Part shown: positions 1-8,939 of the stretch, one piece after another
Numbering within the stretch: the first letter of the stretch is position 1
How the letters are laid out: the number at the start of each line of letters is the position of its first letter
Assembly: GCF_000332275.1 (NCBI RefSeq)
Contig: NZ_CM001776.1
Coordinates: forward strand, 4,524,008 to 4,588,007
DNA: 64,000 bases
Reading direction: 5' to 3'
DNA from: Synechococcus sp. PCC 7336
GTDB lineage: Bacteria; Cyanobacteriota; Cyanobacteriia; Thermostichales; PCC-7336
Made by a program: the position numbers and the translations under genes
Notes under the pieces: model-generated
Database searches by the model: none
What the model was told of the DNA's origin: nothing
What the model saw: the letters and a program-made list of their open reading frames with translations, nothing else

Positions 1-2
1 GC

Positions 3-566
3 GCCATTTTCGGCTCGCTGTTCGGTTCGCTACTGAGCTTGTTAACCGGTGTGGGTTTATTGTTTGTGCCGTTCGTCGGTACGGTGGTGGCCGCTGGCCC
101 CATCAGCGCGGTGTTACTCGGGGCTGCCAGTGGCGCGATCGCGGGCAGTGCGGGCATTGGCCTAGTATCGGCACTAACAGCGCTGGGCATGCCCGAAGAC
201 AAGGCAACAATTTATCAAACGCGGCTGCAAGCGGGCGAGTTTATCGTGATGGCTGAGGTGCCTGCCGATCGCACGGGCGAGTTTCAACTCTTGATGGAAA
301 GCGCTGGCGGTGAAGAAGTTCATATCAGCCAGAGCACTTTACCGCGTCAGCGTTCCGGTCATTGCGATGGTGCTGAAGACTTATCGCCCGAAATCCGCTC
401 TCATCTTTCTGAAGATGCACAGGTGGCTTTTATCGAGTCTTACAACGCTGTTTTGGACGCAACTGACGATGAAACAAAAGCCGAACAAACTGCTTGGGAA
501 ATGATTCGCGAGCAGTACGATGAAGATGAAAATGGTGTTTGGTCAAAGGCTAAGGTTGTGGCATAG
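3..566 (+). CDS. Stress protein with GSP17M-like and ChaB domains (5' partial)
   Basis: The reading frame is open back to the window edge, so the true start lies outside. The visible N-terminal part is a Gly/Ala-rich hydrophobic stretch followed by a short alpha/beta segment (around [17 protein letters not shown]). This is how the general stress protein 17M-like fold ends in cyanobacterial proteins, where it is often called low-temperature-induced. The last 60 residues match a ChaB-type domain ([10 protein letters not shown]...[11 protein letters not shown]), a small helical module named from a cation-transport regulator of uncertain function. The fusion is common in cyanobacteria and is linked to general stress. 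The biochemical role is unknown. Confidence 0.7.
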   Translation, partial: AIFGSLFGSLLSLLTGVGLLFVPFVGTVVAAGPISAVLLGAASGAIAGSAGIGLVSALTALGMPEDKATIYQTRLQAGEFIVMAEVPADRTGEFQLLMESAGGEEVHISQSTLPRQRSGHCDGAEDLSPEIRSHLSEDAQVAFIESYNAVLDATDDETKAEQTAWEMIREQYDEDENGVWSKAKVVA

Positions 567-826
567 TGGCTGAGTATTCCCACAAATCAAGTCTGAACCC
601 GAGTATGTTTATCCTCTCTTCTCTCTCGATAAAGTCGAGACACTGAATGTGCCAAACAATGTTGCTGGACGCGATTGAAGCGCGGGCCAACTGGGGCCTG
701 TTGGGCTTGGGAGGTCGCAAGCAGAAGGTCGCACGCCAACAACCCAACTCTGCTGTGCGCGAGACCACATATCATCGCTAGATTAACGACAGCACCGATC
801 GCAGCGCACTAGGAAAACCGATGCCC

Positions 827-1681
827 TCAGTTTCCTCCGATCGCATTGATATTGCCTAGCGAAGTCTCGGCAGGCGATCGCACTGCCGCCACGGCTAACC
901 TCAATTGCTCGCTAATATCGATCGCCAACCACTGCCCACTAGCCCGAGTCCAAAACTCAAAATGCAAGTGCGGTCCCGTCGATCGCCCCGTCGAGCCCAC
1001 ATAGCCAATCAACTGCCCTTGCTCCACCCAGGTGTTGGGCTGGGCGACAATGCTAGACATGTGACCATAGCGGGTGCGGCGACTGTTGTCGTGGGCTAAC
1101 ACCACGGCATTGCCCAAATTGCCTGCAGGGCCAGCTGCAATGACTTGACCGGAGTAAGCGGCTAGAACGGGGGTACCGGCAGGGGCAGCTAAATCGATGC
1201 CCTGATGGAAACTCTCCAGGCCGGTAATGGGGTGAACTCGAATGCCGTAGCCGGAAGAGACAGGAGCGATATAGGGTAGCGGATAGAGCAATCCCTGATA
1301 GAGACCGCCCCTCACTTTATCGAGGGGCAAGATTAGCGCAATATCCTGGCCGGGATTGAGAATAAATTGCTGGCCGCTAGACCGCTCCATCAGAATCACC
1401 CGCGAGGGAGGGGCAGAGCGGCGAGCAGCGGCAGGCTCGTCGTTGAGGCGATCGACTAAAACCTCTTGACCCAGCTCGACGGTAATAGAATCGGACGCGT
1501 CACTGCGGCGGCTGCCCGAGGTACTCAACCAACTGGGGCGATCGCTGCTGAGGTCTTTCTGCAAACCTGCTTCAGAGTCTTGGGCAGATACACCGACAGC
1601 TAAACCCAATAGAACTAAAAACCCAATCAATCCAGCCTGAGATAGCTTGGATAGGGACACTCGATTTGCGGCTGATGTCAC
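827..1681 (-). CDS. M23-family (LytM-type) peptidoglycan endopeptidase
   Basis: The C-terminal half is a complete peptidase M23 domain with the zinc-ligand pattern HQGIDL ... HLHFE and the typical SGYGIRVHP entry and VGSTGRSTGPHLHF core. Such enzymes cut peptide cross-links in peptidoglycan in the periplasm. A single hydrophobic segment near the N-terminus (GLIGFLVLLGLAVGVSA) is a signal peptide or anchor. I chose the GTG at 1681 because GGGAG lies a few bases upstream. A longer frame from a GTG at 1756 (309 residues) is possible but puts 25 unconvincing residues before the hydrophobic segment. The middle is a low-complexity linker. It stands alone and its neighbours give no clue to a partner. 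Confidence 0.88.
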   Translation of the reverse strand: MTSAANRVSLSKLSQAGLIGFLVLLGLAVGVSAQDSEAGLQKDLSSDRPSWLSTSGSRRSDASDSITVELGQEVLVDRLNDEPAAARRSAPPSRVILMERSSGQQFILNPGQDIALILPLDKVRGGLYQGLLYPLPYIAPVSSGYGIRVHPITGLESFHQGIDLAAPAGTPVLAAYSGQVIAAGPAGNLGNAVVLAHDNSRRTRYGHMSSIVAQPNTWVEQGQLIGYVGSTGRSTGPHLHFEFWTRASGQWLAIDISEQLRLAVAAVRSPAETSLGNINAIGGN

Positions 1682-1783
1682 CGGTTCACTCCCTGTTTGA
1701 GTCGAGCTCTCGTAGCTCAAAGCATCTATGTAACACTTATACAGGATAATTCCCACAAAAAAATTGCCAAAGTGTCATTCTCC

Positions 1784-1815
1784 AAAAACCAGCCTATCTT
1801 ATCATTGAAGGCTGG
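1784..1815 (-). terminator. Rho-independent terminator after the glycosyltransferase remnant
   Basis: On the minus strand a 7-bp stem (CCAGCCT / AGGCTGG, 1815-1809 and 1795-1789) with a 13-nt loop is followed by five T residues. It sits about 40 bases past the stop of the truncated glycosyltransferase, in the right orientation to end its transcript. Confidence 0.65.
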
Positions 1816-1855
1816 CTTCAGTCTTTATCGGATTTTTTTACAATAGAATCTGAAA

Positions 1856-2812
1856 TCAAGGAACAAGAGATTTATCTTTATTAGAAATAGAGTATTCACG
1901 AATCAACTTATAAAGCTTTGTCTCAAAATTATTCATACAATTAGGCCAATCATATTTAAGCACAAAAGAACGATCGTTCTTAGACATATTTGCCTTAAGT
2001 AAGGGATTTTCAAGAATAGAGATTACCTTGTTGGCAAAGTCTAATGGATTATTCGGTTCGGCCAGAAAACCATTCTGACCGTGGTTAACCTGCTCAGAAG
2101 TTGAGGAAGATATGCAAGCAACAACAGGCGTGCCAGAGGCAAGCGCTTCATTAGTCGTTGTACAGAAGTTTTCAGTAATAGAAGGATTTACGAATACATC
2201 AGCTCGGGAAAACCAACCCAATAATTCAGTTCCAGTTGAAATACCCCATATGTATATGTTTAATCTCAACCTTTGGACAAGCTCTCGAAGTTCCTCTTCT
2301 TGGGGACCAGTGCCCACTATAATTAGTTGAATATCAGGAATTTTAGCAGAAACTATTGGAAAAATATGTAAGAGTTGAGTGATATTCTTCTCTCGCGCAA
2401 GACGGCCAACGAATAGAAGAGTTGGGCGGGTATCACCAGGTATAGGATTATAAAGGATATTTTGAGGTTTAAATTTTTGACAATCAACCCCCTGATAAGC
2501 AAGATACTCAGTACGGGTATCTATCATAGGTTTATACTTGTCAAGTTGCTCGCGAGAAGAAAAGAAAACTACATCATATAATTTGCTGGCTCGTTTAAAA
2601 AAATAGGGAAAGATTGGGCTAACAACTTTAAATAAAAAGCCTCCTAAATAATATCGGCAGTAAGCAAGTATATCTGTATGAAAAAGTACTATCCCTCTTC
2701 TGTCGTATTGGGATAAGCTCGATAAATTGATAGATAACTTTTTTAGGATTGAGCTACTTGAAAAAAGAATGCTTCTCGCCTGTAATAGCTGTTCTGTAAG
2801 GATTTGAGGATT
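1856..2812 (-). pseudogene. 5'-truncated group 1 glycosyltransferase
   Basis: The last 223 codons (ATG at 2527) are a GT-B C-terminal domain of the glycosyltransferase family 4 type: a strand-turn GRLAREKN, the nucleotide-sugar site EALASGTPVVA and the NGFLAEP turn. Homology continues upstream in the same frame past that ATG. The frame reads VLFHTDILAYCRYYLGG then FFSSREQLDKY, which is family-typical and falls before the nominal start. It stops at an in-frame TGA at 2813-2815. The N-terminal Rossmann domain (about 120 residues) is absent, and no other frame upstream supplies it. The gene is therefore probably a dead remnant, although the C-terminal domain could still be translated. The region is AT-rich compared with its neighbours. 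Confidence 0.7.
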
Positions 2813-3019
2813 TCATCTCTGCATTTGCCGTCAGTTTGACGATCGGATTTAAAGTTGTGGAAAGCTTTTGCTCTTGAATATAGAGCTCTCTTATGAATAA
2901 GAATAAACCCTCTAGTCTTTGCCCCGTATACATCTGGAGCTTATATTTATATTTTCTCCATGCCATCTGTATAGCGGATATTGGCTCCATCATGACTGAC
3001 TTGACAGAAGAGGGATAGT
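2688..3019. repeat. 17-bp perfect inverted repeat flanking a 298-bp segment
   Basis: The sequence ACTATCCCTCTTCTGTC at 2688-2704 is repeated as its exact reverse complement at 3003-3019. The left arm lies inside the glycosyltransferase frame (residues DRRGIV). The right arm is in noncoding DNA. The enclosed segment holds no convincing gene: a 79-codon minus-strand frame at 2754-2993 is unrecognised. The layout resembles an invertible or mobile segment, but no recombinase lies nearby. Confidence 0.6.
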
Positions 3020-3067
3020 CGAACAGTTAAACTAGACGATGCGATATATGAGCATTGCAGTGAAGTT

Positions 3068-3298
3068 GTGTCAGTTCTGGATAGTATTTACCGGAAATCA
3101 ATTGGAACAATTTTCAGGGGACAAGACAAGAAAATTGAGGAATTTCAAACAAAGCTTGAAGATTTAAGATTTGAGCGAGATGGTAATATTATCATCAACG
3201 CTAAAACAGAGGAAGGTGAGTCTGAAATTCGCTTGGTATTTGTAAAAGCCCATAACAATGCTAATGCAGCCGACGCAAAAAGCCGCGCGGCTGATTAG
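3068..3298 (+). CDS. Small hypothetical protein
   Basis: A 76-residue frame from a GTG, with a charged helical beginning (DSIYRKSIGTIFRGQDKKIEEFQTKLEDL) followed by a beta-rich stretch (GNIIINAKTEEGESEIRLVFV). I do not recognise the family. It precedes the HicBA pair by about 60 bases and could share its transcript. Codon use and the lack of a strong ribosome-binding site leave its status uncertain. Confidence 0.4.
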   Translation: MSVLDSIYRKSIGTIFRGQDKKIEEFQTKLEDLRFERDGNIIINAKTEEGESEIRLVFVKAHNNANAADAKSRAAD

Positions 3299-3358
3299 CG
3301 ACGTTAGGTTGACCGGGACAGCCCCCCTGAAATAGCATGGCTGCGGAGGTAAAAGGCG

Positions 3359-3562
3359 ATGGAACTGCAAATCATCTTGGAACCCAGTGACGAAGGTGGG
3401 TACACGGCTCTTGCCCTGGGGCTGCCGGGTTGCATCAGTGAGGGCGATACCAAAGATGAAGCGCTGGCCAACATCCGCGAGGCGATTGAGTTGTATCTGG
3501 AACCTATCGAGGATGACTGGGACTTCAGACCTGATTCAGAAGTTGTCCAGATCGCTATATGA
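3359..3562 (+). CDS. hicB: HicB-type antitoxin
   Basis: The 67 residues form the short HicB_lk/UPF0150 partial RNase-H fold: a strand start MELQIILEPSDEGGYTA, the LPGCISEGDT turn, and the DEALANIREAIELYLE helix. In the family this protein binds and neutralises HicA and represses the operon. It lacks a separate DNA-binding tail, which is usual for this short class. Its last codons overlap the start of the toxin gene (ATGA), so the two are translationally coupled, antitoxin first. Confidence 0.88.
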   Translation: MELQIILEPSDEGGYTALALGLPGCISEGDTKDEALANIREAIELYLEPIEDDWDFRPDSEVVQIAI

Positions 3563-3786
3563 CCAAAGTTCCCAGCGTAAATTACAACGCTGTAATCAAA
3601 GCGCTTAAGCGTGATGGCTGGGTTGTTGTGCGCCAAAAAGGCAGCCACATCCGGCTCCAAAAACACACTGTCGACGAGACCCTCAAGCTCACCGTACCGG
3701 CTCACAAGCCGATCAAACGGTCTACTCTTTCACACATCCTCAAACAGGCCCGGATCCCAGTTGAAGATTTCATCAACCTTCTTTGA
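3559..3786 (+). CDS. hicA: HicA-type mRNA interferase toxin
   Basis: The 75 residues match HicA (YcfA-like dsRNA-binding fold): DGWVVVRQKGSHIRL contains the catalytic-type histidine of the GSH motif, followed by VPAHKPIKRSTLSHILKQA. HicA toxins cleave mRNA and stall growth until bound by HicB. The length is slightly above the family's 60-70 residues. The gene starts within the stop of hicB (ATGA overlap). Family and context both support a type II toxin-antitoxin module. Confidence 0.9.
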   Translation: MTKVPSVNYNAVIKALKRDGWVVVRQKGSHIRLQKHTVDETLKLTVPAHKPIKRSTLSHILKQARIPVEDFINLL

Positions 3787-3961
3787 CTGGAAATCTAACA
3801 AACGCATGGACCGGGGCGAACCCCATGCATTCGATACTATCTTCGGTTATGTGTCGAACATTAGGTTTCTGCTTTCCTTAAGTTTTGTTGGTAAAATTGG
3901 GAGGTGCTAACCTGCGATCGCCATAATTGGCTTATCTGTTGCAAGTGGGCCATCAAACCTA

Positions 3962-4358
3962 ATCGGGATAGGGAGAAGTGTTTAACTCCCCCCTCCCACA
4001 CCACCCTGCAAGCGGGTCCGCACAGGGCGGTTCAATATCGCGGAGCAAATATGAATTGAGGCTATTTCGCATACCCTTGGGCTTTCATCCAAAGGTCGCG
4101 AATTGATAGCAATCCCTGCTCTTTTAGCCACTCATTAGTCATCCCACTGTGCGTCGCCAGCGTTCTTGACAAGCGCCAATAACCTTTACGGCTAAGGCCG
4201 GTCAAAATTGCCTGACGCTTAGACGTACCCAACTCCAGAAGATATTGACGGGTTATTTTCCAGATCGCCAAAAGTTGGCAAGAGCCCGAAGTCGGATGAA
4301 TATGCAGGGACTTGGCCACAGGTTTGTCGAGTATGCTCTTTACCGGCAAGGAGCGCAT
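3962..4358 (-). mobile_element. Group II intron 3' scar with intron-ORF tail
   Basis: Read on the minus strand, 4033-4001 forms a hairpin (GAACCGCCCTG...CAGGGTGGTG) like domain V of bacterial group II introns. It is followed by a G-rich run and CTCCCTATCCCGATT, resembling domain VI and the 3' end. Upstream of it, a 98-codon frame (4062-4358) contains SRKGYWRLSRTLATHSGMTNEWL and LLSIRDLWMKAQGYA. I recognise these as the tail that accompanies cyanobacterial group II intron reverse transcriptases. The reverse transcriptase and the 5' intron domains are missing, so this is an immobile fragment. Assignment is from memory of the family; a covariance search would settle it. Confidence 0.55.
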
Positions 4359-4408
4359 GGGACAGCATTGATTATGGATTAACTGCAGATCTCGCGCGAG
4401 TACCTTAA

Positions 4409-4516
4409 GCCAAAGAATTGGAGGATAGTTTGACCGATGCCGATTTTCAGATTGACTACCAATGGCAACCAGGCAAGGGCAAAGCAGTGTTTATTGTGGC
4501 GAAGAAGGCTGAATAG
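4409..4516 (+). pseudogene. C-terminal remnant of a SAM-dependent methyltransferase
   Basis: A 35-codon frame, bounded upstream by TAA (4406-4408) and downstream by TAG (4514-4516), reads ELEDSLTDADFQIDYQWQP then GKGKAVFIVAKKAE. This is the typical final strand-turn-strand of class I methyltransferases (I/V-D-Y-x-W-x-P ... FIVAKK). It has no start codon or nucleotide-binding domain. It lies directly beside the group II intron scar, so an insertion or deletion probably removed the rest of the gene. Confidence 0.5.
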
Positions 4517-4578
4517 ACGCAGTTTAAGGAATCTGTTGGGATCGATCTCGGCTTAGAGTACAGTCGCTCAATACGGAA

Positions 4579-6003
4579 TCAACTCTCTCCCGTCGATGGA
4601 GCAATTGAACTCGATATCGCCACTGTATTGCCAGCGAGTTCCTCCATTTGGGACGAAGCTGGCGATTCAGCTTTGAGATCTAACAACAGGTCTTCGATCG
4701 CCTCTGGCTCAGGCTTGCCCGTAGCCGAGTCATCTGGCAGCCAGCGCAGGAGAGGGAGGGGCAGGAGGGTGGTGAGATTGGTGATAACCACGAGCGCCGT
4801 CATGGCGGAAAACTCCGTTTCAGTCACCCCCAACCCTTGCATGAGCAATGCCCCCAGCTCTTTAGAGAGCAGGCCGGATAAGTTGAGGAGGGACATTAGC
4901 AAAGCAAACAGGGTGGCTTCGATGCCTGCAGGACACAGTCGCGCGGCCAAGACCAAAATGGGCATAAAGGCAATTTGTCCGGCAGCGGTCAGGACGACAC
5001 TATCTCCGAGGCTGAACCATTCGTCTGGAATGCCCCACAAGCGGTTGGTGTGGGTCACGAGAATGAGGCTGGTCATGCCCAAACCAAATGAAATCAGGGT
5101 TATCCAGAACAGGATGGAGCGGAGTGGGACGGCACGCAGCCAGCGTTGAAAAATGCCAATTCCGATGAGGGAGGCAATGCTAGTGGCTAAGCGCACTCGA
5201 CCGAGAAACTCGGGGCCGAACCCCAAATCGTTGGTGACGAAGTAGAAAAAGGCAGATTCGGCACTGGGGGTGGCTTGCCAGACCACGATGAAAGCGGTGG
5301 GCAGGAGAATGCTGGGCAGCTTGATGGCTCGCCAGACTTGTTGGACTTGGGTCCAGCTAGTAGAGGCTCGATCGATAGAGGCTCGATCGCTTTGAGGGAG
5401 AGGTGTTTCGGCGATCGCCAGAGCGGCGATGGCGACGAGCAATGGCAAGGTTGCCGTCAGACCAAAGACGGCTTGGGGGGAGAGGCGATCGAGTAGGGCT
5501 CCGCCCCAATAGGCGGTCGCAATCGAGCCTACGGCGGTGGAGCCCCAAGCCAAAGACTGCAAGGTTCCCGCCCCAGCGCGATCTTCGAGACGAGTGCGTT
5601 CCACCACGATCGCATCCACAATCACATCGGCGATCGCGATCGACAGCGAGCTGACCGTCATTGCGACTGTGGCGGCCCAAGCGGAATGCACGATGGTGGC
5701 GAGGGCAGACCAGGCGAGACAGCCCAATGTTCCCGAGAGCAGGAGATAGGGTCGGCGGCGATAGCGGGCGATGGGGTAGCGATCGGACATCCAACCGTAG
5801 AGAGGTTTGATGGTCCAAGGGATGGAAGTGATGCCCAGCAGGGCTGCCATTTGGGCCGGACTGACGCCCAATTCGTCTTTGAAGTAAAAGCTCATGGCCA
5901 GTTGAGCCAGACCGAGAGCCCCTTGGACGAAGTAGACCAAGAGGATAGCGGCGAGCTCGGGGCTCCAGCGAAGGCGATTGAGTCCGAGGGAAGACAGCGT
6001 CAT
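4579..6003 (-). CDS. Folate/biopterin transporter (FBT/BT1 family, MFS)
   Basis: 474 residues with about twelve hydrophobic helices. The first loop region YFKDELGVSPAQMAALLGITSIPWTIKPLYGWMSD is the signature of the folate-biopterin transporter family, which in cyanobacteria and plastids moves folates or pterins across the inner membrane. The ATG at 6003 follows a plausible upstream region. The C-terminal 60 residues are a hydrophilic tail rich in Ser and Glu. It is a single-gene unit and substrate identity cannot be read from sequence. Confidence 0.85.
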   Translation of the reverse strand: MTLSSLGLNRLRWSPELAAILLVYFVQGALGLAQLAMSFYFKDELGVSPAQMAALLGITSIPWTIKPLYGWMSDRYPIARYRRRPYLLLSGTLGCLAWSALATIVHSAWAATVAMTVSSLSIAIADVIVDAIVVERTRLEDRAGAGTLQSLAWGSTAVGSIATAYWGGALLDRLSPQAVFGLTATLPLLVAIAALAIAETPLPQSDRASIDRASTSWTQVQQVWRAIKLPSILLPTAFIVVWQATPSAESAFFYFVTNDLGFGPEFLGRVRLATSIASLIGIGIFQRWLRAVPLRSILFWITLISFGLGMTSLILVTHTNRLWGIPDEWFSLGDSVVLTAAGQIAFMPILVLAARLCPAGIEATLFALLMSLLNLSGLLSKELGALLMQGLGVTETEFSAMTALVVITNLTTLLPLPLLRWLPDDSATGKPEPEAIEDLLLDLKAESPASSQMEELAGNTVAISSSIAPSTGES

Positions 6004-6211
6004 GCAAGCTTTAAATGTAAAGAAAGATAAACCTCCCCCATTCTAGAGCGGAGTCCGCTACAAACCAATTACGAAGGGCTGACGGCGAAAGACCGAATGC
6101 AGAGATAATGCTGAGTTGAGATAACGAAACCCAACCTACCGAAATCGGGGATCGCCCTACAAACCGATCTACAGACGTAGAGAACGTACGAAAAAGTGGA
6201 GAGCATCCCTA

Positions 6212-6520
6212 TTATTGGCGCTCTTGTAACAAGGTTTCCAGCATTTGGGATTGACGTTCCACGACATTCACAAGCCGAGAAATATTACCCTCTTGCCTAA
6301 TCGCTGTTTCTTTAATCTCTGTAAAATCCATTCGGATTTCTGTAAAACCCATTCGAATTTCCGTCAATCCCTCAGTGAGTTTGCCAACTTGCCCGGTCAA
6401 GACTTCGAGTTTACCCGACAACCTTTCTCCTTGCTCTTCAGTGGCTTGTCTGAGCTCGTCAATTCCAGTCATGACGTCGGCAAGGGTGATAGCGTTTTTG
6501 TTTTCGCTTGCATGACTCAT
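6212..6520 (-). CDS. Short coiled-coil hypothetical protein
   Basis: 102 residues, almost entirely heptad-like: VMTGIDELRQATEEQGERL, LEVLTGQVGKLTEGLTEIRMGF, and a small internal repeat FTEIRMGFTEIRMDFTEIKE. No enzyme motif or membrane segment is seen. Similar small coiled-coil proteins with repeated heptads are frequent in cyanobacteria and of unknown use. The internal repeats at DNA level (6305-6365) could let the gene change length by slippage. Confidence 0.6.
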   Translation of the reverse strand: MSHASENKNAITLADVMTGIDELRQATEEQGERLSGKLEVLTGQVGKLTEGLTEIRMGFTEIRMDFTEIKETAIRQEGNISRLVNVVERQSQMLETLLQERQ

Positions 6521-6654
6521 GCGAGATCGCCCTTCGATCGCTTACCGATAGCCTAGTGTAGCAATTTTTTGTTAGGAATCTAGCTTTGGCTCGCTCAGCC
6601 AGCAGGAGTCGCGATACGGTTACCCCAACTATTTGTCGCGAAACTCGCGCTTGC

Positions 6655-7824
6655 TTATGTAGGCAAGAGGTCCATTCCAGTTGCCCGACCCATAGCAGGA
6701 GTGCAGATCGCTTCCATCAGCTCAATTTCTCGCTGCTCCAAATCCTGGATGGCGTCGCGATAAACCTGCTGCACGCTCCGGCCAGCATTCACCTGGCGCA
6801 ACCAGCGCTGAGTCTCGTTCCCCTCCCTCAAGATCTTTTGCAGCGGCGATAAAAAACAACTAAAGCCCAATGGGTGAACGGTCAGCCACGCCTCGGCATA
6901 CTGCTGTTCGATCCACTCAGCCGCCACAATTTCTTGCCCCGTTTTCCAGTGAATTAAGCGGGCATCGAGCGAATCTTTTGCTGCCGCCGCTTCATTGCGA
7001 TCGCAAATCTCAGCCATCTCTGACGGCGCAAACGCCCCATTCAGCGGATCGAAGCGCTCGGGATCGCGCAACATCTGCAACAGCCGCGCCTCCATCAATG
7101 CCGTCATCGCCAATAAAGAGATCGGATCTCCCACCATCTCCGAAATCCGTACCTCCACCCGATTGAGTTGCTCGGGTCGCTGGGGACCGTTGGGGCGCAC
7201 CGATAGCCACAGATGGCGCACATTTTGCATCGTGCCTGCTGCCAACTGCTCGTAGGTCCAATCGATATAATGCTGTTGGTTTAAAAACAGCGGCACCCGA
7301 GCTGGCGTTCTGGGAAACATGCTCCAGCGGCTGGAATGAAAACCCGTCACCTGGCCATCGAGAAAGGGGGACGCCGCACTGATGGCTAAGTACAAAGCTG
7401 CCTCAGCCCGCAGTAACCGGGTGGCTTGTATCAAACGCTCGGGATCGTCAATACCGAGGTTGATATGCACGCTAGCCGTCACCACATCGGTGCCATAGGT
7501 TTTCTCGATATAGCTGTGATAGGGATTGTCGGGATCGGAACGGTGGAAGCGATCGCTTCCACCCAAGGCCAGCGTGCTACCGGGCAGAAGTGTATAGTTA
7601 CCCTGCCGCCTTAAGAACTGACGCAGCTGAGCGCGAGGCGCGAGCAGAGTGCAGGGCAGACGATCGTAGCTGAAGATCGGATCGGTTATGTACTCCACAT
7701 TGCGGTTGTCGGGCTCGCGCGCGAAACCGGGCAGAGCAGCGGCAATGCGATCGGAAAAGCCAACACTCACCCCCTCTGGAGTACCCGTGTACATTTCCAC
7801 CTCGAATCCTTTCGATAGCAGCAC
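6655..7824 (-). CDS. gshA: Glutamate-cysteine ligase, cyanobacterial type
   Basis: 389 residues beginning LLSKGFEVEMYTGTPEG, the typical start of the cyanobacterial GshA group, which differs from proteobacterial and plant forms. It should join L-glutamate and L-cysteine with ATP, the first and limiting step of glutathione synthesis in the cytoplasm. The start is GTG at 7824. The core HSSRWSMFPRTPARVPLFLN and NRVEVRISEMVGDP segments fit the family, and the length is normal. gshB is not in this window. A glutaredoxin and a glutathione transferase lie elsewhere in it. Confidence 0.88.
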   Translation of the reverse strand: MLLSKGFEVEMYTGTPEGVSVGFSDRIAAALPGFAREPDNRNVEYITDPIFSYDRLPCTLLAPRAQLRQFLRRQGNYTLLPGSTLALGGSDRFHRSDPDNPYHSYIEKTYGTDVVTASVHINLGIDDPERLIQATRLLRAEAALYLAISAASPFLDGQVTGFHSSRWSMFPRTPARVPLFLNQQHYIDWTYEQLAAGTMQNVRHLWLSVRPNGPQRPEQLNRVEVRISEMVGDPISLLAMTALMEARLLQMLRDPERFDPLNGAFAPSEMAEICDRNEAAAAKDSLDARLIHWKTGQEIVAAEWIEQQYAEAWLTVHPLGFSCFLSPLQKILREGNETQRWLRQVNAGRSVQQVYRDAIQDLEQREIELMEAICTPAMGRATGMDLLPT

Positions 7825-7937
7825 GATCCGGCTCTCCGTTAGGGTGTATCTTTATTGTCGTCTTTTACAAGTTTAGCCCTGAGGCGCGATCGCTCCTCCA
7901 GCTCGGGACTCGCACCGCTGTCAGTTCAGTACCATTG

Positions 7938-8939
7938 CTAGACCGCAGCCAACTGGGCTTGGGAAGTGATGGTTTCGTAAATGGCCCGCAGCTTGAGGCC
8001 CACAATCACTTGGAATAAACCGGAACCATTGCGGGAACCGGGGTATTCGGGATGTTTGCGCAGCAATTCGGTCAGTTCGCCATACTGCTTAGTAGACAGG
8101 CTGCTGAGGTGATTTTCGAGGTAGATCACTTCTTCGAGATTATCGATTTGGCCGTCAATTTCCAAGAGAGAAACGGGCTTGCCGTGGAAAGTGCTGGGTC
8201 CGTAGTGCAGCTTGATACCGGGATACGAGCAGGTCAGCTTGGTCCCGCAGGGGATCCAGTCAATGGTGGAGCCTTCGTCAAATAGATAGGCTGGCTCGAA
8301 GTTATCTACTCCTTCAGTTTGAATCAAACGCACCTTTAAGATCTTGTGCTCTTTGTCGAGCTCGGGCAGAAGATCGGTGGGCAGCACTTCGATAACCACA
8401 TCGGCATATTGCTTTTGCACGTCAATATAGGCTTCGAAGTCGGGGCGGCGGGCTTCAATGGAACGCAGAACGTCATCGTAGGTATGGCCGCGCTCTGCCA
8501 TGTCCCGCTGCACTTTCCAGGCCACTTTAATTTCGGAGCTGATGTCGAGATAGACGCTGAAGTCGAGCAGATTGCGCACCCGCTCGTCGTACATCGGATG
8601 CAAGCCCTCGATCACGATAATGTGGTTGGGGTCAATTTTTTCGGGAGGATCGATCAGACCCGTTTCATGGTTATAAATGGGCTTCATGATACTGCGACCG
8701 GACTTGAGCGCCGCCACCTGCTCGTACATGAGGTCGAAGTTATTGGCGGCAGGATCGAGGGCCGTGACGCCTTTTTCTTTGCGCTGATAGCGATCGAGGG
8801 AGTGGTAGTCGTCCAGGCAGATGGTAGTAATCAGGTCTTCGCCAAATAAGTCGCTCAACCGCCGCAGAAAGGTGGATTTGCCGCAACCTGAATCTCCTGC
8901 AACGCCGATCAGTACTACGCGGTCGATATTCTGGGCCAT
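7938..8939 (-). CDS. prk: Phosphoribulokinase
   Basis: 333 residues with the P-loop GDSGCGKST (residues 15-23) and the catalytic-loop DDYHSLDRYQRKEKGVTALDP. It phosphorylates ribulose 5-phosphate to ribulose 1,5-bisphosphate in the Calvin cycle. Redox cysteines typical of oxygenic phototrophs are present: C19 and C41, and a C-terminal pair in IPCGTKLTCSYPG that links to CP12 regulation. Start is ATG at 8939 with a purine-rich site just upstream. It is monocistronic here. Confidence 0.97.
   Translation of the reverse strand: MAQNIDRVVLIGVAGDSGCGKSTFLRRLSDLFGEDLITTICLDDYHSLDRYQRKEKGVTALDPAANNFDLMYEQVAALKSGRSIMKPIYNHETGLIDPPEKIDPNHIIVIEGLHPMYDERVRNLLDFSVYLDISSEIKVAWKVQRDMAERGHTYDDVLRSIEARRPDFEAYIDVQKQYADVVIEVLPTDLLPELDKEHKILKVRLIQTEGVDNFEPAYLFDEGSTIDWIPCGTKLTCSYPGIKLHYGPSTFHGKPVSLLEIDGQIDNLEEVIYLENHLSSLSTKQYGELTELLRKHPEYPGSRNGSGLFQVIVGLKLRAIYETITSQAQLAAV

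Noticed and set aside
550-768. Minus-strand 72-codon frame overlapping the ChaB gene end
   Set aside because: No motif, poor codon pattern and no ribosome-binding site; the region reads as intergenic.
2754-2993. 79-codon minus-strand frame as the lost N-terminus of the glycosyltransferase
   Set aside because: Its residues show no GT-B Rossmann features and it does not join the downstream frame.
5357-6007. Long Arg/Ser-rich minus-strand frame inside the folate transporter gene
   Set aside because: It is the shifted frame of the transporter and its composition is typical of GC-rich shadows.
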